From contig NZ_JAUSTW010000018.1 of NCBI RefSeq assembly GCF_030813055.1, positions 1 through 52,124 of the forward strand: a DNA stretch of 52,124 nucleotides, given 5' to 3'. Positions 9,599 through 19,122 of the stretch are shown piece after piece. The translations under genes were made by a program, and so were the position numbers. Position 1 is the stretch's first letter. Each line of letters opens with the position of its first letter. The notes under the pieces are model-generated. The model did no database searches and was not told where the DNA came from. It saw only the letters and a program-made list of their open reading frames with translations. This DNA comes from Neobacillus ginsengisoli. GTDB taxonomy: Bacteria; Bacillota; Bacilli; Bacillales_B; DSM-18226.

Positions 9599-9632
9599 AA
9601 GAGGCTGACGGTATGGTGTCAGCCTCTTTTCT
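9599..9632. terminator. bidirectional terminator between the MFS remnant and ydiK
   Basis: GAGGCTGAC at 9601-9609 pairs with GTCAGCCTC at 9618-9626, flanked by A on the left and TTTT on the right, so it can serve both strands. Confidence 0.85.
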
Positions 9633-9829
9633 TATTTCAATTTATCCTTAAATTTAATATAAAAGAAAATCATTCTAATTCCTGAGCCAAAATCAAACGT
9701 CGCTAACACGACAAGGAGATAACTGAAAAAACTCCAGCCGCTTTTTTGCACATCCTGGATCGCAAAGTAAGTAAATAAAGAACCGAGCAGGAGATAAATG
9801 AAGCCGGAAAACAACGGTGAACGTCTCAT
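9632..9829 (-). CDS. ydiK: small membrane protein YdiK (DUF4305)
   Basis: A 65-aa protein with two predicted membrane helices (about 8-25 and 33-57) and basic ends. Size, start MRRSPLFSGFIYLL and place next to ydiL match YdiK of B. subtilis. Function unknown. Its ATG overlaps the ydiL stop by four bases, so the two are coupled. Confidence 0.8.
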   Translation of the reverse strand: MRRSPLFSGFIYLLLGSLFTYFAIQDVQKSGWSFFSYLLVVLATFDFGSGIRMIFFYIKFKDKLK

Positions 9830-10548
9830 AAAAATCCTCCGATGAAGTTTTGCACTTTCTCAGCGCCGTGAATAAGTTTCTCGATATCGTTCTTGTAGGC
9901 AGATTGAAGGATGACAACCATAGTATTCATCGCTACATGGGCAAAAATAGGGACAATGATATGTTTTGTTTTAACATAGAGAAACGCAAACGTAAACCCC
10001 ATCGCCGAATAAATGAGAATATGCTTAGGCTCCATATGGGCTAAGGCAAAAATGAGCGAGCTGATGAAAGCAGAAACAAAAAAGTTATAGCGTTTATAAA
10101 GAGCACCGAAAATTATTTTTCGAAAAATGATTTCTTCCAGTATAGGGCCGAAAATGGAACTGACTAATATAGCTAACGGAAAAGAATCAATAATTTTAAT
10201 AATATCCTTTGTATTTTCTGAGCCCATTTCAATTCCGAGGAGCTGCTCAATATTTGCGGCTATAGATTGAGCAAATAAGGCTATGAAGACACCGAAAATT
10301 GCCCAGATAACTGAACGGCTGAAGCCGGTTCCTCTTTGGTTAAGGTTAAATTGCTTCATTTCTTTTCGTAGGATAAGAAGGACTATGATCAAGGCAATGG
10401 AAAAGCTGATGATGAGCCAATAAGGAACTGCAAGCTTTGTGCTTATTCCTAATGTTTTAAAGCCTAACATCAACAGGGGAACCCCGATAAGGCTGGAAAA
10501 CTGCATAACAAGATAAACAATTATGATCATCCAATATTCCCTTTTCAA
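9826..10548 (-). CDS. ydiL: CPBP family intramembrane metalloprotease (YdiL)
   Basis: A 240-aa membrane protein with seven or eight hydrophobic segments and the CPBP (Abi) motifs: EEIIFR near residue 139, FALAH near 166 and HVAMN near 206. The family includes CAAX prenyl proteases and bacteriocin-immunity proteins; the substrate here is unknown. AAGGAGATTAC precedes the ATG. It lies divergent from groES as in B. subtilis, separated by a repeat element. Confidence 0.85.
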   Translation of the reverse strand: MKREYWMIIIVYLVMQFSSLIGVPLLMLGFKTLGISTKLAVPYWLIISFSIALIIVLLILRKEMKQFNLNQRGTGFSRSVIWAIFGVFIALFAQSIAANIEQLLGIEMGSENTKDIIKIIDSFPLAILVSSIFGPILEEIIFRKIIFGALYKRYNFFVSAFISSLIFALAHMEPKHILIYSAMGFTFAFLYVKTKHIIVPIFAHVAMNTMVVILQSAYKNDIEKLIHGAEKVQNFIGGFL

Positions 10549-10583
10549 ATTGTAATCTCCTTTTTTCTTTGAAATTCGATAAC

Positions 10584-10732
10584 TGTCTAGCGCAAGCAGC
10601 CCAGCGACTAGTATACTTCGCTCTTCTCCCTACGATAAGTCAACATCGAATCTTTAGCAGCTCCGTGTTTCCTTTATCTCAGTCGAAGCGCTCCAGTCCT
10701 GTTGTACGCTAAACGGGCGCTTCCGCTTTTCT
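10584..10732. repeat. interspersed Bacillaceae repeat, copy 1
   Basis: It begins TGTCTAGC and ends CGCTTCCGCTTTTCT, like the elements at 41941-42062 and 48828-48878. The interior differs from copy 2 but shares GACTAGT.TACTTCG with copy 3. No coding capacity. It fills most of the gap between ydiL and the groES promoter. Confidence 0.7.
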
Positions 10733-10886
10733 TTTTGCACTATTCTTCATTCTACTCTTAAATCAGCTCGAGTATCAATTTTGAAGAGTTACTTTCAAAA
10801 ATAATGTATAGAATTACATGTTAATCACATACTTTTAAGGTTGTGAAAAAGTAGCTTTCTTTTTTGAAAAATTTTATGCATCACAC

Positions 10887-10915
10887 TTGCAAAAGATTTT
10901 CAGATTCATTATTAT
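10887..10915 (+). promoter_or_regulatory. sigma-A promoter of groES-groEL
   Basis: TTGCAA, a 17-base spacer and TATTAT lie just upstream of the CIRCE operator, so the start point falls at the operator edge. Confidence 0.7.
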
Positions 10916-10925
10916 AATAATTGTG

Positions 10926-10952
10926 TTAGCACTCATAACAAGAGAGTGCTAA
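10926..10952. promoter_or_regulatory. CIRCE operator (HrcA binding site)
   Basis: A perfect TTAGCACTC-N9-GAGTGCTAA inverted repeat. HrcA binds here and represses groESL until heat stress titrates GroEL away. Confidence 0.98.
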
Positions 10953-10993
10953 TAATGTCAGAATTACATATATTTTTGAGGAGGTTGTTTGAT

Positions 10994-11281
10994 TTGTTAA
11001 GACCATTAGGTGATCGCATTGTTATTGAGCTTGTTGAATCAGAAGAAAAAACTGCAAGCGGTATCGTTTTACCGGACTCAGCTAAAGAAAAGCCTCAGGA
11101 AGGAAAAGTTGTTGCCGTTGGTACTGGTCGCGTGCTTGAAAGCGGAGAACGTGTAGCACTAGAAGTTTCTGTAGGCAATCGCATTATCTTCTCAAAATAC
11201 GCTGGTACAGAAGTGAAATTCGAGGGTACTGAATATTTAATTTTACGTGAAAGCGATATTCTTGCTGTTGTAGGCGCATAA
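10994..11281 (+). CDS. groES: co-chaperonin GroES
   Basis: A 95-aa protein beginning [12 protein letters not shown] with the mobile loop ([18 protein letters not shown], about 16-33) and the [13 protein letters not shown]-terminus. It caps the GroEL ring. The start is a TTG with GAGGAGGTTG upstream; an ATG-like start at 10946 would lie inside the CIRCE operator and is rejected. groEL follows after 54 bp. Confidence 0.97.
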   Translation: MLRPLGDRIVIELVESEEKTASGIVLPDSAKEKPQEGKVVAVGTGRVLESGERVALEVSVGNRIIFSKYAGTEVKFEGTEYLILRESDILAVVGA

Positions 11282-11332
11282 GGATTATTCCTAAAAAAAT
11301 AAATTTTTTTGACTATTTGAGGAGGTTTTTGA

Positions 11333-12967
<1,635 letters not shown>

Positions 12968-13057
12968 GGCGTTTAAGCCACAATCTGAGAAATAGTTATA
13001 GCTATTTTCCCCCCATTTTGAGAAGTAGTCATGTAAATTATTTATATCAATAGCAAT

Positions 13058-13093
13058 AACCACTTCCTATAAAAATTTAGGGAGTGGTTTTTT
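13058..13093 (+). terminator. terminator after groEL whose foot holds the integrase ribosome site
   Basis: AACCACT and AGTGGTT pair across a 17-base AT-rich middle with CC/GG pairs inside, followed by TTTTTT. The GGGAGTGG arm also serves as the Shine-Dalgarno of the integrase, whose GTG starts at 13094. Confidence 0.75.
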
Positions 13094-14005
13094 GTGTTGT
13101 TAAAATTTGCTTATCAAGACTTTTTGGATGACAGACGTTTCAAGAACACAACCAAGACGAATATCAAAAATTATGAAATGCTATTAGGTAAGTTTGTGGA
13201 TTACTGCATTGAGAATCAAGTGGTAAACGCTGAAGACATTACCTACAGTCATGTGCGACAATACCTTTTAAATTGCCAAGAAAAAGGAGACAAGGCTAGT
13301 ACAATCAATACCAAGCTATTGAGAATACGGGCATTTTTAAATTATATGGTGGAATGTGAGGTTATTAAAACTAATCCTGCCAAGAAAGTTAAAAAGCAAA
13401 AAGAAGATATCAAGATCGATGTCTTCAGTGATGAACAAATACGGCAGATGTTGAACTTTTACAGAAGGATAAAACAACGTGAAAAAAGCTATGTAGCTTA
13501 TCGAGATTACATGATTATTGTGACGATTCTTGGTACTGGAATTAGACGAGGTGAAGTCATAAATCTGCAGTGGTCTGATATTGATTTCATCAATAAAACA
13601 ATATCTGTTTTTGGAAAAAGTAGAAGAAAAGAAACGATTCCCATTACAGATAAGTTGGTAAAAGAACTGGCAGGATATCAATCCTTTTGCAAGCAATATT
13701 GGGGAACTATAAGTGATTATGTTTTTGTAAAACGGGATAACACTCAAATGACCGACAATTCATTGATGTTAGTTTTCAAATATCTAGGGCAAAAAATGAA
13801 TTTTAAAGATTTACGGGTATCCGCCCATACGTTTCGCCATACATTTTGCCATAGGCTTGCAATGTCTGGAATGAGTGCCTTTGCCATTCAGAAGCTTATG
13901 AGACACCAAAATATTGCAGTTACGATGAAGTATGTTGCTATGTGGGGGAACGAGCTAAGGGAGCAGAATGACAAGTATAATCCACTAAATTCATTAGATG
14001 TGTAA
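13094..14005 (+). CDS. int: tyrosine-type site-specific integrase
   Basis: A 303-aa recombinase of XerC/D type. Residues 1-100 form the SAM-like core-binding domain; the catalytic domain has Arg in TGIRRGE (about 150), HTFRH (about 245-249), a second His in MRHQN and the nucleophile Tyr in MKYVAMW (about 279). All key residues are present. It lies just inside attL, pointing into the island, which makes it the likely enzyme for insertion into groEL. The start is a GTG with GGAGTGG seven bases upstream, within the right arm of a terminator, so strong groESL transcription is kept out of it. The codon and base use is AT-richer than groEL. Confidence 0.92.
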   Translation: MLLKFAYQDFLDDRRFKNTTKTNIKNYEMLLGKFVDYCIENQVVNAEDITYSHVRQYLLNCQEKGDKASTINTKLLRIRAFLNYMVECEVIKTNPAKKVKKQKEDIKIDVFSDEQIRQMLNFYRRIKQREKSYVAYRDYMIIVTILGTGIRRGEVINLQWSDIDFINKTISVFGKSRRKETIPITDKLVKELAGYQSFCKQYWGTISDYVFVKRDNTQMTDNSLMLVFKYLGQKMNFKDLRVSAHTFRHTFCHRLAMSGMSAFAIQKLMRHQNIAVTMKYVAMWGNELREQNDKYNPLNSLDV

Positions 14006-14016
14006 GTGGGAAAAAA

Positions 14017-14044
14017 GAGAGCAGTCAAATGGCTGTTCTCTTTA
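14017..14044 (+). terminator. terminator of the integrase gene
   Basis: GAGAGCAGTCA pairs with TGGCTGTTCTC (G-T pairs included), followed by TTT. Confidence 0.75.
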
Positions 14045-14196
14045 ATCTTTAAAAAAGTTAGATTTATTTGCAATTTCTATCAATTGCTTAGATCCCCTCG
14101 CTTTTTCTCCATTTTTCTCCTTTCTTCAAATCTATTCCAGTAAACTTCTGGTTTAGTACAATTACTAATGCAAAAAATCTTTTAAAGGGGGATTAG

Positions 14197-14889
14197 ATGT
14201 TTGTCGCTTATACAGATGCTTCAATCCGAAATCAAAATGCAATTTTAGCATTTGTAATCTTCTTTGAAGATAAAAGTAAAATATCAAAAAGGATCGTAAT
14301 TAATCAAACGAATAACAACATTGCAGAGGCTTCAGCATTTAAGGAGTTAATTTCTTTCCTCGACTACTACAATTTTAAGGGAGGTTTAATACTTTTTGAT
14401 TCCAATGGTTTAAAAAGCCATCTAAAACGGTCAAGAAGAAAAACTAATAAGTATCTATCCGAGGACACCAAGGAAATCCTTAGAAGACTTAGTGTTAGAA
14501 CTCAGGTAATTCCTCGAAAATATAATGTTGCTCACCAAGTATGCTCTGAGAATAAATCTTTAAAATCTACTCCATTTTCATCTATTAACCGTCATTACTA
14601 TCAAAAGGTGGAGGATTTTCCCGATTACCTTTTACAGTTATCTGTCCTTGAAGAATACAGGCAGATATATAATAAGCGTTTTGCTACCTTTCATGAGGCA
14701 CAAATGAAGCTAAATAAGAAAATATGGTCAGCTGACCTCTTGGAAGATTTGGATGGTGTTAAGATGTATGCGATTCATGATAAAAGAATAAAAGTACATG
14801 GAGATACCATTATTAAGCTTACTAAGGTTAATAATGTCCAAGTTGGTAGTCATTGGAGGGCAATTAGAAAGTTGCAAAAGTTAAACTAG
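14197..14889 (+). CDS. RNase H-like protein
   Basis: A 230-aa protein. The N-terminal half has an RNase HI pattern: AYTDAS (Asp7), NNIAEASAFKEL (Glu about 50), LFDSNGLKSHL (Asp about 72) and a late NVAHQVCSENKS, the position where the fourth acidic or basic residue sits. It may cleave RNA in RNA-DNA hybrids, or be an inactive relative. The C-terminal third (LQLSVLEEYRQIYNKRF onward) matches nothing I know. AAAGGGGGATT precedes the ATG. It belongs to the island cargo next to a GIY-YIG nuclease. No reverse transcriptase is nearby. Confidence 0.7.
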   Translation: MFVAYTDASIRNQNAILAFVIFFEDKSKISKRIVINQTNNNIAEASAFKELISFLDYYNFKGGLILFDSNGLKSHLKRSRRKTNKYLSEDTKEILRRLSVRTQVIPRKYNVAHQVCSENKSLKSTPFSSINRHYYQKVEDFPDYLLQLSVLEEYRQIYNKRFATFHEAQMKLNKKIWSADLLEDLDGVKMYAIHDKRIKVHGDTIIKLTKVNNVQVGSHWRAIRKLQKLN

Positions 14890-14940
14890 ATGCTACATTA
14901 GTAAAATTGATTTTGGAAGTAAAGGAGAGAGGGCATAAAA

Positions 14941-15330
14941 ATGGGTGTAGTCTATGCTATTACAAATAATTTAACTGGTTTAATTTACTTAGGTGGAACA
15001 ACAAGGGGTGGGGATGTAAGACTTAACGAACATCGTTTAGCATTAGAAAATGAAAGAGAAAGAAATGAGCAATTACAAATAGACTATTGCAGGGTAGGAG
15101 AGAAAAACTTTTCCTTTGAGATAATTTTTGAGTCTACTGAGCATGAGCTTTGTGAATTAGTTCTAATAGAGTTGTTTTCTAGGATTGGATGGGGATATAA
15201 ACAAAGAAGAGGAAATCGAATTCAAAAGGTAATAACTGGAGAGGTGACGATACCAGAGATTGTTTATCAACAAGTTGTAAATTACATACATCAAAATCAT
15301 AGCGAAGAAGGTTACTTTCAACACTATTAG
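14941..15330 (+). CDS. GIY-YIG nuclease family protein
   Basis: A 129-aa protein with the GIY-YIG pattern as VVYAITN (about 3-9) and LIYLGGTTR (about 14-22), followed by LNEHRLAL and a Glu in the helix ELCELVLIELFSR, which corresponds to the metal-binding residue. Single-domain members act in DNA cleavage as homing-type or repair-like nucleases. GGAGAGAGGG precedes the ATG. It overlaps the next, damaged frame. Its role in the island is unknown; it may be a passenger or part of a defence gene group with the RNase H-like protein. Confidence 0.75.
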   Translation: MGVVYAITNNLTGLIYLGGTTRGGDVRLNEHRLALENERERNEQLQIDYCRVGEKNFSFEIIFESTEHELCELVLIELFSRIGWGYKQRRGNRIQKVITGEVTIPEIVYQQVVNYIHQNHSEEGYFQHY

Positions 15331-15733
15331 AAGAACTCCAAGATATCAAGTTCGGATTCGAATGTAAGTCAAAAGATATTTATAATAGAGAATTTAAAAA
15401 CAGTTTTTTAGCTGAGTATGCAGCTAGTACCCGTAGAGTAGATGAAGTTCGTTTTAAGAAAGCCAGTATATTTGAAGAGAAAGCACAGAAGGACTTGTAC
15501 GACTTTACATTCGAAGAAGCTGAAGAATTCTTATATTCATTAAACGCAAAGAGTTTAAGGAGTATTCAAAATCATATTTCTAGATTGAGAATATATTTGG
15601 ATTTTGCAAGGCAACAAAGGCGTTCGATAAATGAGATAAATTATTACAAGTACTTAGGTAAAAAGGAAAATGCCACAAAATACCTCAGGTGGAAAAGCTG
15701 TTTTTGAATGAGGCTATTGTATTACTAGAATGA
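15303..15733 (+). pseudogene. broken integrase-like protein (N-terminal domain only)
   Basis: The frame 15303-15707 reads as a helical SAM-like domain (EFKNSFLAEYAASTRRVDEV; SLRSIQNHISRLRIYLDFA), typical of the DNA-binding part of phage integrases and of integrase-like repressors. No good start codon precedes it, and at about 15680 the frame changes: PQVEKLFLNEAIVLLE continues in another frame to a TGA at 15733. The catalytic domain is absent. I read it as a truncated, frameshifted relic of an integrase-like regulator. A short functional protein starting at TTG 15495 cannot be excluded. Confidence 0.6.
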
Positions 15734-15745
15734 TAGTGCTATAAT
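15717..15745 (+). promoter_or_regulatory. sigma-A promoter for the leader RNA
   Basis: TTGTAT, 17 bases, TATAAT. Transcription would start near 15752, about 55 bases before the structured RNA. Confidence 0.75.
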
Positions 15746-15805
15746 ATATGTACTAAAATTAATAATCGTATATTACATCTGTATAATTAACAATTAAACT
15801 ATGAA

Positions 15806-15961
15806 GGAGAGACTTTACATGCACCCGCCTCTTTAGGAGGCACACAATATATTTCTGTAAAAGCTATGAGTTAATCATAGGATAGGGCTATTCATGCCTA
15901 CATATCACAGGGATAAGTGTGCTTTCTAACGGGGGATTGTATGTAGATTCTCTCCTTTTTT
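15806..15961 (+). ncRNA. structured leader RNA or attenuator with a five-codon peptide
   Basis: Bases 15806-15820 pair with 15941-15955 in a 15-bp stem with one mismatch, and the right arm ends in TTTTTT, so the closing helix is also a terminator. Inside are a GCCTC-TTTAG-GAGGC hairpin (15827-15841), GCACAC/GTGTGC (15840-15845 with 15917-15922), which overlaps that hairpin by two bases, and a CTATGA/TCATAG hairpin. AAGGAGAG is followed by an ATG at 15819 and the codons for MHPPL and stop; the first hairpin overlaps the last codons and the stop. This resembles attenuators in which ribosome stalling on a short peptide decides termination. The next large gene lies about 360 bases downstream; a free-standing small RNA is the alternative. 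Confidence 0.65.
15819..15836 (+). CDS. leader peptide MHPPL
   Basis: ATG-CAC-CCG-CCT-CTT-TAG with AAGGAGAG eight bases upstream. The Pro-Pro pair just before the end is a known cause of slow peptide-bond formation. The reading frame ends in the loop of the hairpin at 15827-15841. I infer a regulatory peptide; no translation is proven. Confidence 0.5.
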   Translation: MHPPL

Positions 15962-16007
15962 GTGTTACTTTGATAGCAGAGTTTGAGTTTTGTTAAATAA
16001 AGGGCAT

Positions 16008-16092
16008 TCGCTTCGCTCACTCTGCCGCCTCCCTACGGTCGTTAGCGGGACGCTCCCTGCGGGTCACTTCGCCACCTAAAGGTGTCGACCCC
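16008..16092. other. GC-rich patch of unlike base composition
   Basis: About 85 bases of high GC within an AT-rich island, with CGCTTCGCTC, CCTGCGGG and the palindrome CACCTAAAGGTG. It looks like an interspersed repeat fragment or a scar from a different replicon. I find no complete gene in 15962-16278. Confidence 0.4.
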
Positions 16093-16278
16093 ATCAAGCT
16101 CAGACCTATAAATGAATCATTAATCATATCAAGGGTTGTATGGTTATTAAAAGTGTGCATCTTTTGACATAATATAAATCTGGGTAGTATTAATATATTA
16201 CGACAAAATTTGCACGCTATTTTAAAGGGTCTAATAATCTGTAAAAACCTAACTAATTTATGTAAGGAGGGAGTAAAA

Positions 16279-16317
16279 ATGGCTGTCATAGGCAGTCCTC
16301 TAATAGAAAGTAGGTAA
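16279..16317 (+). CDS. 12-codon upstream reading frame MAVIGSPLIESR
   Basis: ATG to TAA with AAGGAGGGAG seven bases upstream, the best ribosome site in the area. It ends five bases before the GTG start of the 393-aa gene, whose own site is weak, so translation of that gene is probably coupled to this short frame. Confidence 0.5.
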   Translation: MAVIGSPLIESR

Positions 16318-16322
16318 TTATA

Positions 16323-17504
16323 GTGACATTAACAACAGAAGAATTTGTAATGAAATTTGGGACGAAGGTGCAGAAGGCTAAGTTCAAAAGGGATGGTAAA
16401 CTAGGGTCAAGAACTAGAGAGTCTATTATTAAAACGGCTGAGCAGGAATATATAGTGGAAATTGTTAAACTAGGCAGGAGTAACATATACGTATGTACTA
16501 AGCGTGTTGAAAAGGTCATGAAGAAAGACGGTCGTGTAAGAAGTGGGCGAGAACAAGTTGAACATAGAATCCCAATGGACATAATTGTAGCGGTTCACTT
16601 AGAATACGATATGACGAAACAAGCTAGTATGAGTTTAGGTAAATGGGCAGTTGAATTTGGACTAATTTCAGAACTTGAATCTGACTTATTACTTTCTAGA
16701 CACAGCAGTACTCTACGTCAAAAACATATTGATTTGGCTATTGAGAATGGTCTTCTTGAAGAAGACCAAACGAAGCTATTAGATGAATTTACACTTCACT
16801 GCCTTGAGATATATGGACAATTGGTTAAGACCTTAGAGCATATGAAGAAATGTGGTATTATCTTATTCTATGAAAACTGGATGGGATATGGTAAAGATGG
16901 TAAAGTCAACATCAATCCCGAAATAATGAAGAAAATCCAAAAGACTAGACGGGATCTAATGAAGAAACATGATGTTGTTGAATTCAATCTAACTGCACAT
17001 CGTAATGCTAAAAAGGTTAAAAACTTTAAGCTCGAATGGAAACAAGCATTAGCAGAAGTAAAAGATGAGTTTGGCAATGTCCTAGGCATTAAGTATTACT
17101 GGAAAGAATACGCTGTGATATTGAAGGCTACAAGTAAAGTAGTGCAGCGATATCTTGAAACGTATTGCGCCGAAGAATTAGAAGCCTATGTCAATAATAA
17201 AGACCTATTCATAAATCAAAATGAAGCGAACTATGTGCTTAAGCGTAAAGCTAACTTCATGAAGAAGGCAGAGAAACGCCACAAGCAAAAGCTAAAGGAA
17301 TACAAGGAGATGAAGGTTGGGTTTGCAACAGCAGAAGATGAAGAACTAATTAGATACTTTTACACGCAGAAAGAACTGGAGGATATCATTACAGGATATG
17401 ACCTAGGCGTTAAGAGGTTACACTTGCAGAACTTATATATGGAGCGAATGGGGCAGCTATTCGATTTGTATAAGCTAAAGTCTATAGCAAATAATACACT
17501 TTGA
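16323..17504 (+). CDS. unknown 393-aa island protein
   Basis: I do not recognise this protein. It is soluble, highly charged and mostly helical, with many Lys. Residues 190-300 contain KIQKTRRDLMKKHDVVEF and WKQALAEVKDEFGNVLGIKYYW, and residues 300-345 form a Lys-rich helix (MKKAEKRHKQKLKEYKEMK). Residues 85-150 may be a small helix-turn-helix (SLGKWAVEFGLISELESDLL). A DNA-binding or replication role is possible but unproven. The GTG start directly follows a 12-codon frame. The gene lies downstream of the leader RNA at 15806-15961 and ends in a terminator. Confidence 0.75.
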   Translation: MTLTTEEFVMKFGTKVQKAKFKRDGKLGSRTRESIIKTAEQEYIVEIVKLGRSNIYVCTKRVEKVMKKDGRVRSGREQVEHRIPMDIIVAVHLEYDMTKQASMSLGKWAVEFGLISELESDLLLSRHSSTLRQKHIDLAIENGLLEEDQTKLLDEFTLHCLEIYGQLVKTLEHMKKCGIILFYENWMGYGKDGKVNINPEIMKKIQKTRRDLMKKHDVVEFNLTAHRNAKKVKNFKLEWKQALAEVKDEFGNVLGIKYYWKEYAVILKATSKVVQRYLETYCAEELEAYVNNKDLFINQNEANYVLKRKANFMKKAEKRHKQKLKEYKEMKVGFATAEDEELIRYFYTQKELEDIITGYDLGVKRLHLQNLYMERMGQLFDLYKLKSIANNTL

Positions 17505-17506
17505 AG

Positions 17507-17534
17507 GAGTCTCTTAATAGAGGCTCTCTTTTTT
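17507..17534 (+). terminator. terminator after the 393-aa gene
   Basis: GAGTCTCT pairs with AGAGGCTC around TAA, followed by CTCTTTTTT. Confidence 0.7.
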
Positions 17535-17808
17535 GTATATTGGATCAGAAGATTGAACAAAGGGTCAGAAATTATAACATCGACTTACATGAACTAATAA
17601 AACCCGTCTTTATACGGAAAACCAAAAAGTAACTGTTATCTAAATGGAGTGAGTAGCCTTATGTCTCAAAACCGAAAGATGAATTTCAAAATTTAGATAC
17701 CATGGTAGTGGTACTGTATTACTGTTACAGATATGGGATAAAGAAGAGGGAATCTGAGCTTTCAAGTTGTAAGGGAGATATAATTCATTTCGGTCAAGAT
17801 ACAATTAA

Positions 17809-17837
17809 TTGCAATATTTTATTTTTTTTGTTATATT
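17809..17837 (+). promoter_or_regulatory. sigma-A promoter of the AIPR-like gene
   Basis: TTGCAA, 17 bases, TATATT. It is followed by AGCC..GGCT, a small dyad in the leader. The rest of 17535-17880 shows no gene. Confidence 0.65.
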
Positions 17838-17910
17838 CTAACTAAGCCATGGACTTGGCTAATACAATAGTGGCAACTGGATGGTTGTACACAAAGAGGA
17901 GATGTTGAAA

Positions 17911-19086
17911 ATGGTAGCACTTACTACTATTTTGTTACGTTCGAAATTCGCACGAAGAATGCCAGACCCGATTGACCCGAAGAAGGAACATCATTTTATG
18001 TGGGTGGCTGCACAAGATTTACCTGAATCAATTCCTGCAAACCCAAATCCACGTCCATCCAATACAGATTTAGCAGTTTATCAAGAAGTGTTAGATTCTT
18101 TCTTGAATAAAGGTGCTTCAACTCCGTATACTTTCCATTTGAAGAATAAGGGTCTTGATATTATTGCTTCTTATGTGAAAAATACAGAGAAAGATCAGTA
18201 TGAAGTTGGTTTCAATTCTTCTGAGGGGCTAGCAAATGGGAAACATTCGTTTGAAATTATGAAAAAAAATGCAAAAGAAGTTGGCGATCAGTATGTGTTA
18301 GTAAAGATTACAACTAACGTCCATCCTGATTTTGTTGCAGAAATGGCGATGGGATTAAATACTTCTGTTCAAGTACACTCAGAAAGTATTTTAAACCAAA
18401 AAGGTGCTTTTGATTGGATTAAGGAAGTCCTTAAAAATGAGTCATATGCAGACAAGATTTCATACGTGGAAAACTTGAATTTGCCAATGGATATTCGTGA
18501 GTTGATTTCAATTATGGTGTTATTTAACATTGATATCAATTCTTTAGAAGGTAATGTAGCAGATAAGCATCCTAAATATGCTTATTCAGCAAAAGCGAAG
18601 TGTCTTGCCCAATTCGAGGAGCATCCCGAGAGTTTTGGAAAGCTACGCTTGATTTTGAAAGATATTCTGGTACTTCATGATACGATTAAGTTAGAAGGAC
18701 CGTTGATGCATAATAAGCAAGGTGGTAAAGCTGGTGCTTTAGGTTACGTTGAGAAACGTACAAAATCACCGATTGAATTAATTTTTATTGACAAAGAAAC
18801 AAAGGTATACCTTTCTAAAGGTGCTTTATTCCCAGTACTGGCAGCTTTCCGTTGGTTTGTTAAGGAAGATCCAAAAAGCGGATTGTACGTATGGAAGAAA
18901 AAAGGTGGATTTGATGAAGTATTAAGCGTTTGGAAAAAACATGGTCCACGTTTAATGAGTTCTGTCCAATCAGCATATAATGCAGTAGGTAAAGATCCTA
19001 ATGCGTTAGGGAAAAACACCGTTACATGGTCATCAACTTATAGTGAATTATTATCCGCTCTTTTAGAAGAACAAGATGATAATTAA
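17911..19086 (+). CDS. AIPR-like protein (abortive infection/phage resistance family), tentative
   Basis: A 391-aa soluble protein. Residues 103-165 read GLANGKHSFEIMKKNAKEV, then YVLVKITTNVHPDFVAEMAMGLNTSVQVHS, which follows the pattern of AIPR/DGQHR-type proteins: an NG-x-x-T/S turn, a VLVKI strand, then a run ending in LNTS/T.VSSE. AIPR proteins occur beside restriction systems and some confer abortive infection; the biochemistry is poorly known. I chose the ATG at 17911 because AGAGGAG lies nine bases upstream; 17881 and 17902 fit less well. Own promoter and terminator make it a stand-alone unit. Confidence 0.5.
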   Translation: MVALTTILLRSKFARRMPDPIDPKKEHHFMWVAAQDLPESIPANPNPRPSNTDLAVYQEVLDSFLNKGASTPYTFHLKNKGLDIIASYVKNTEKDQYEVGFNSSEGLANGKHSFEIMKKNAKEVGDQYVLVKITTNVHPDFVAEMAMGLNTSVQVHSESILNQKGAFDWIKEVLKNESYADKISYVENLNLPMDIRELISIMVLFNIDINSLEGNVADKHPKYAYSAKAKCLAQFEEHPESFGKLRLILKDILVLHDTIKLEGPLMHNKQGGKAGALGYVEKRTKSPIELIFIDKETKVYLSKGALFPVLAAFRWFVKEDPKSGLYVWKKKGGFDEVLSVWKKHGPRLMSSVQSAYNAVGKDPNALGKNTVTWSSTYSELLSALLEEQDDN

Positions 19087-19091
19087 TTGTG

Positions 19092-19122
19092 AAAGGGCTA
19101 CAGATATTCTGTAGCCCTTTTT
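19092..19122 (+). terminator. terminator of the AIPR-like gene
   Basis: AAAGGGCTACAG pairs perfectly with CTGTAGCCCTTT, 12 bp, followed by TT. Confidence 0.92.

Noticed and set aside
14197..15961. Retron (RNase H-like protein plus structured RNA)
   Set aside because: No reverse transcriptase is present and the RNA has a leader peptide and terminator rather than an msr-msd layout.
16017..16289. 90-aa minus-strand frame
   Set aside because: Composition follows the GC-rich patch and there is no ribosome site or family pattern.
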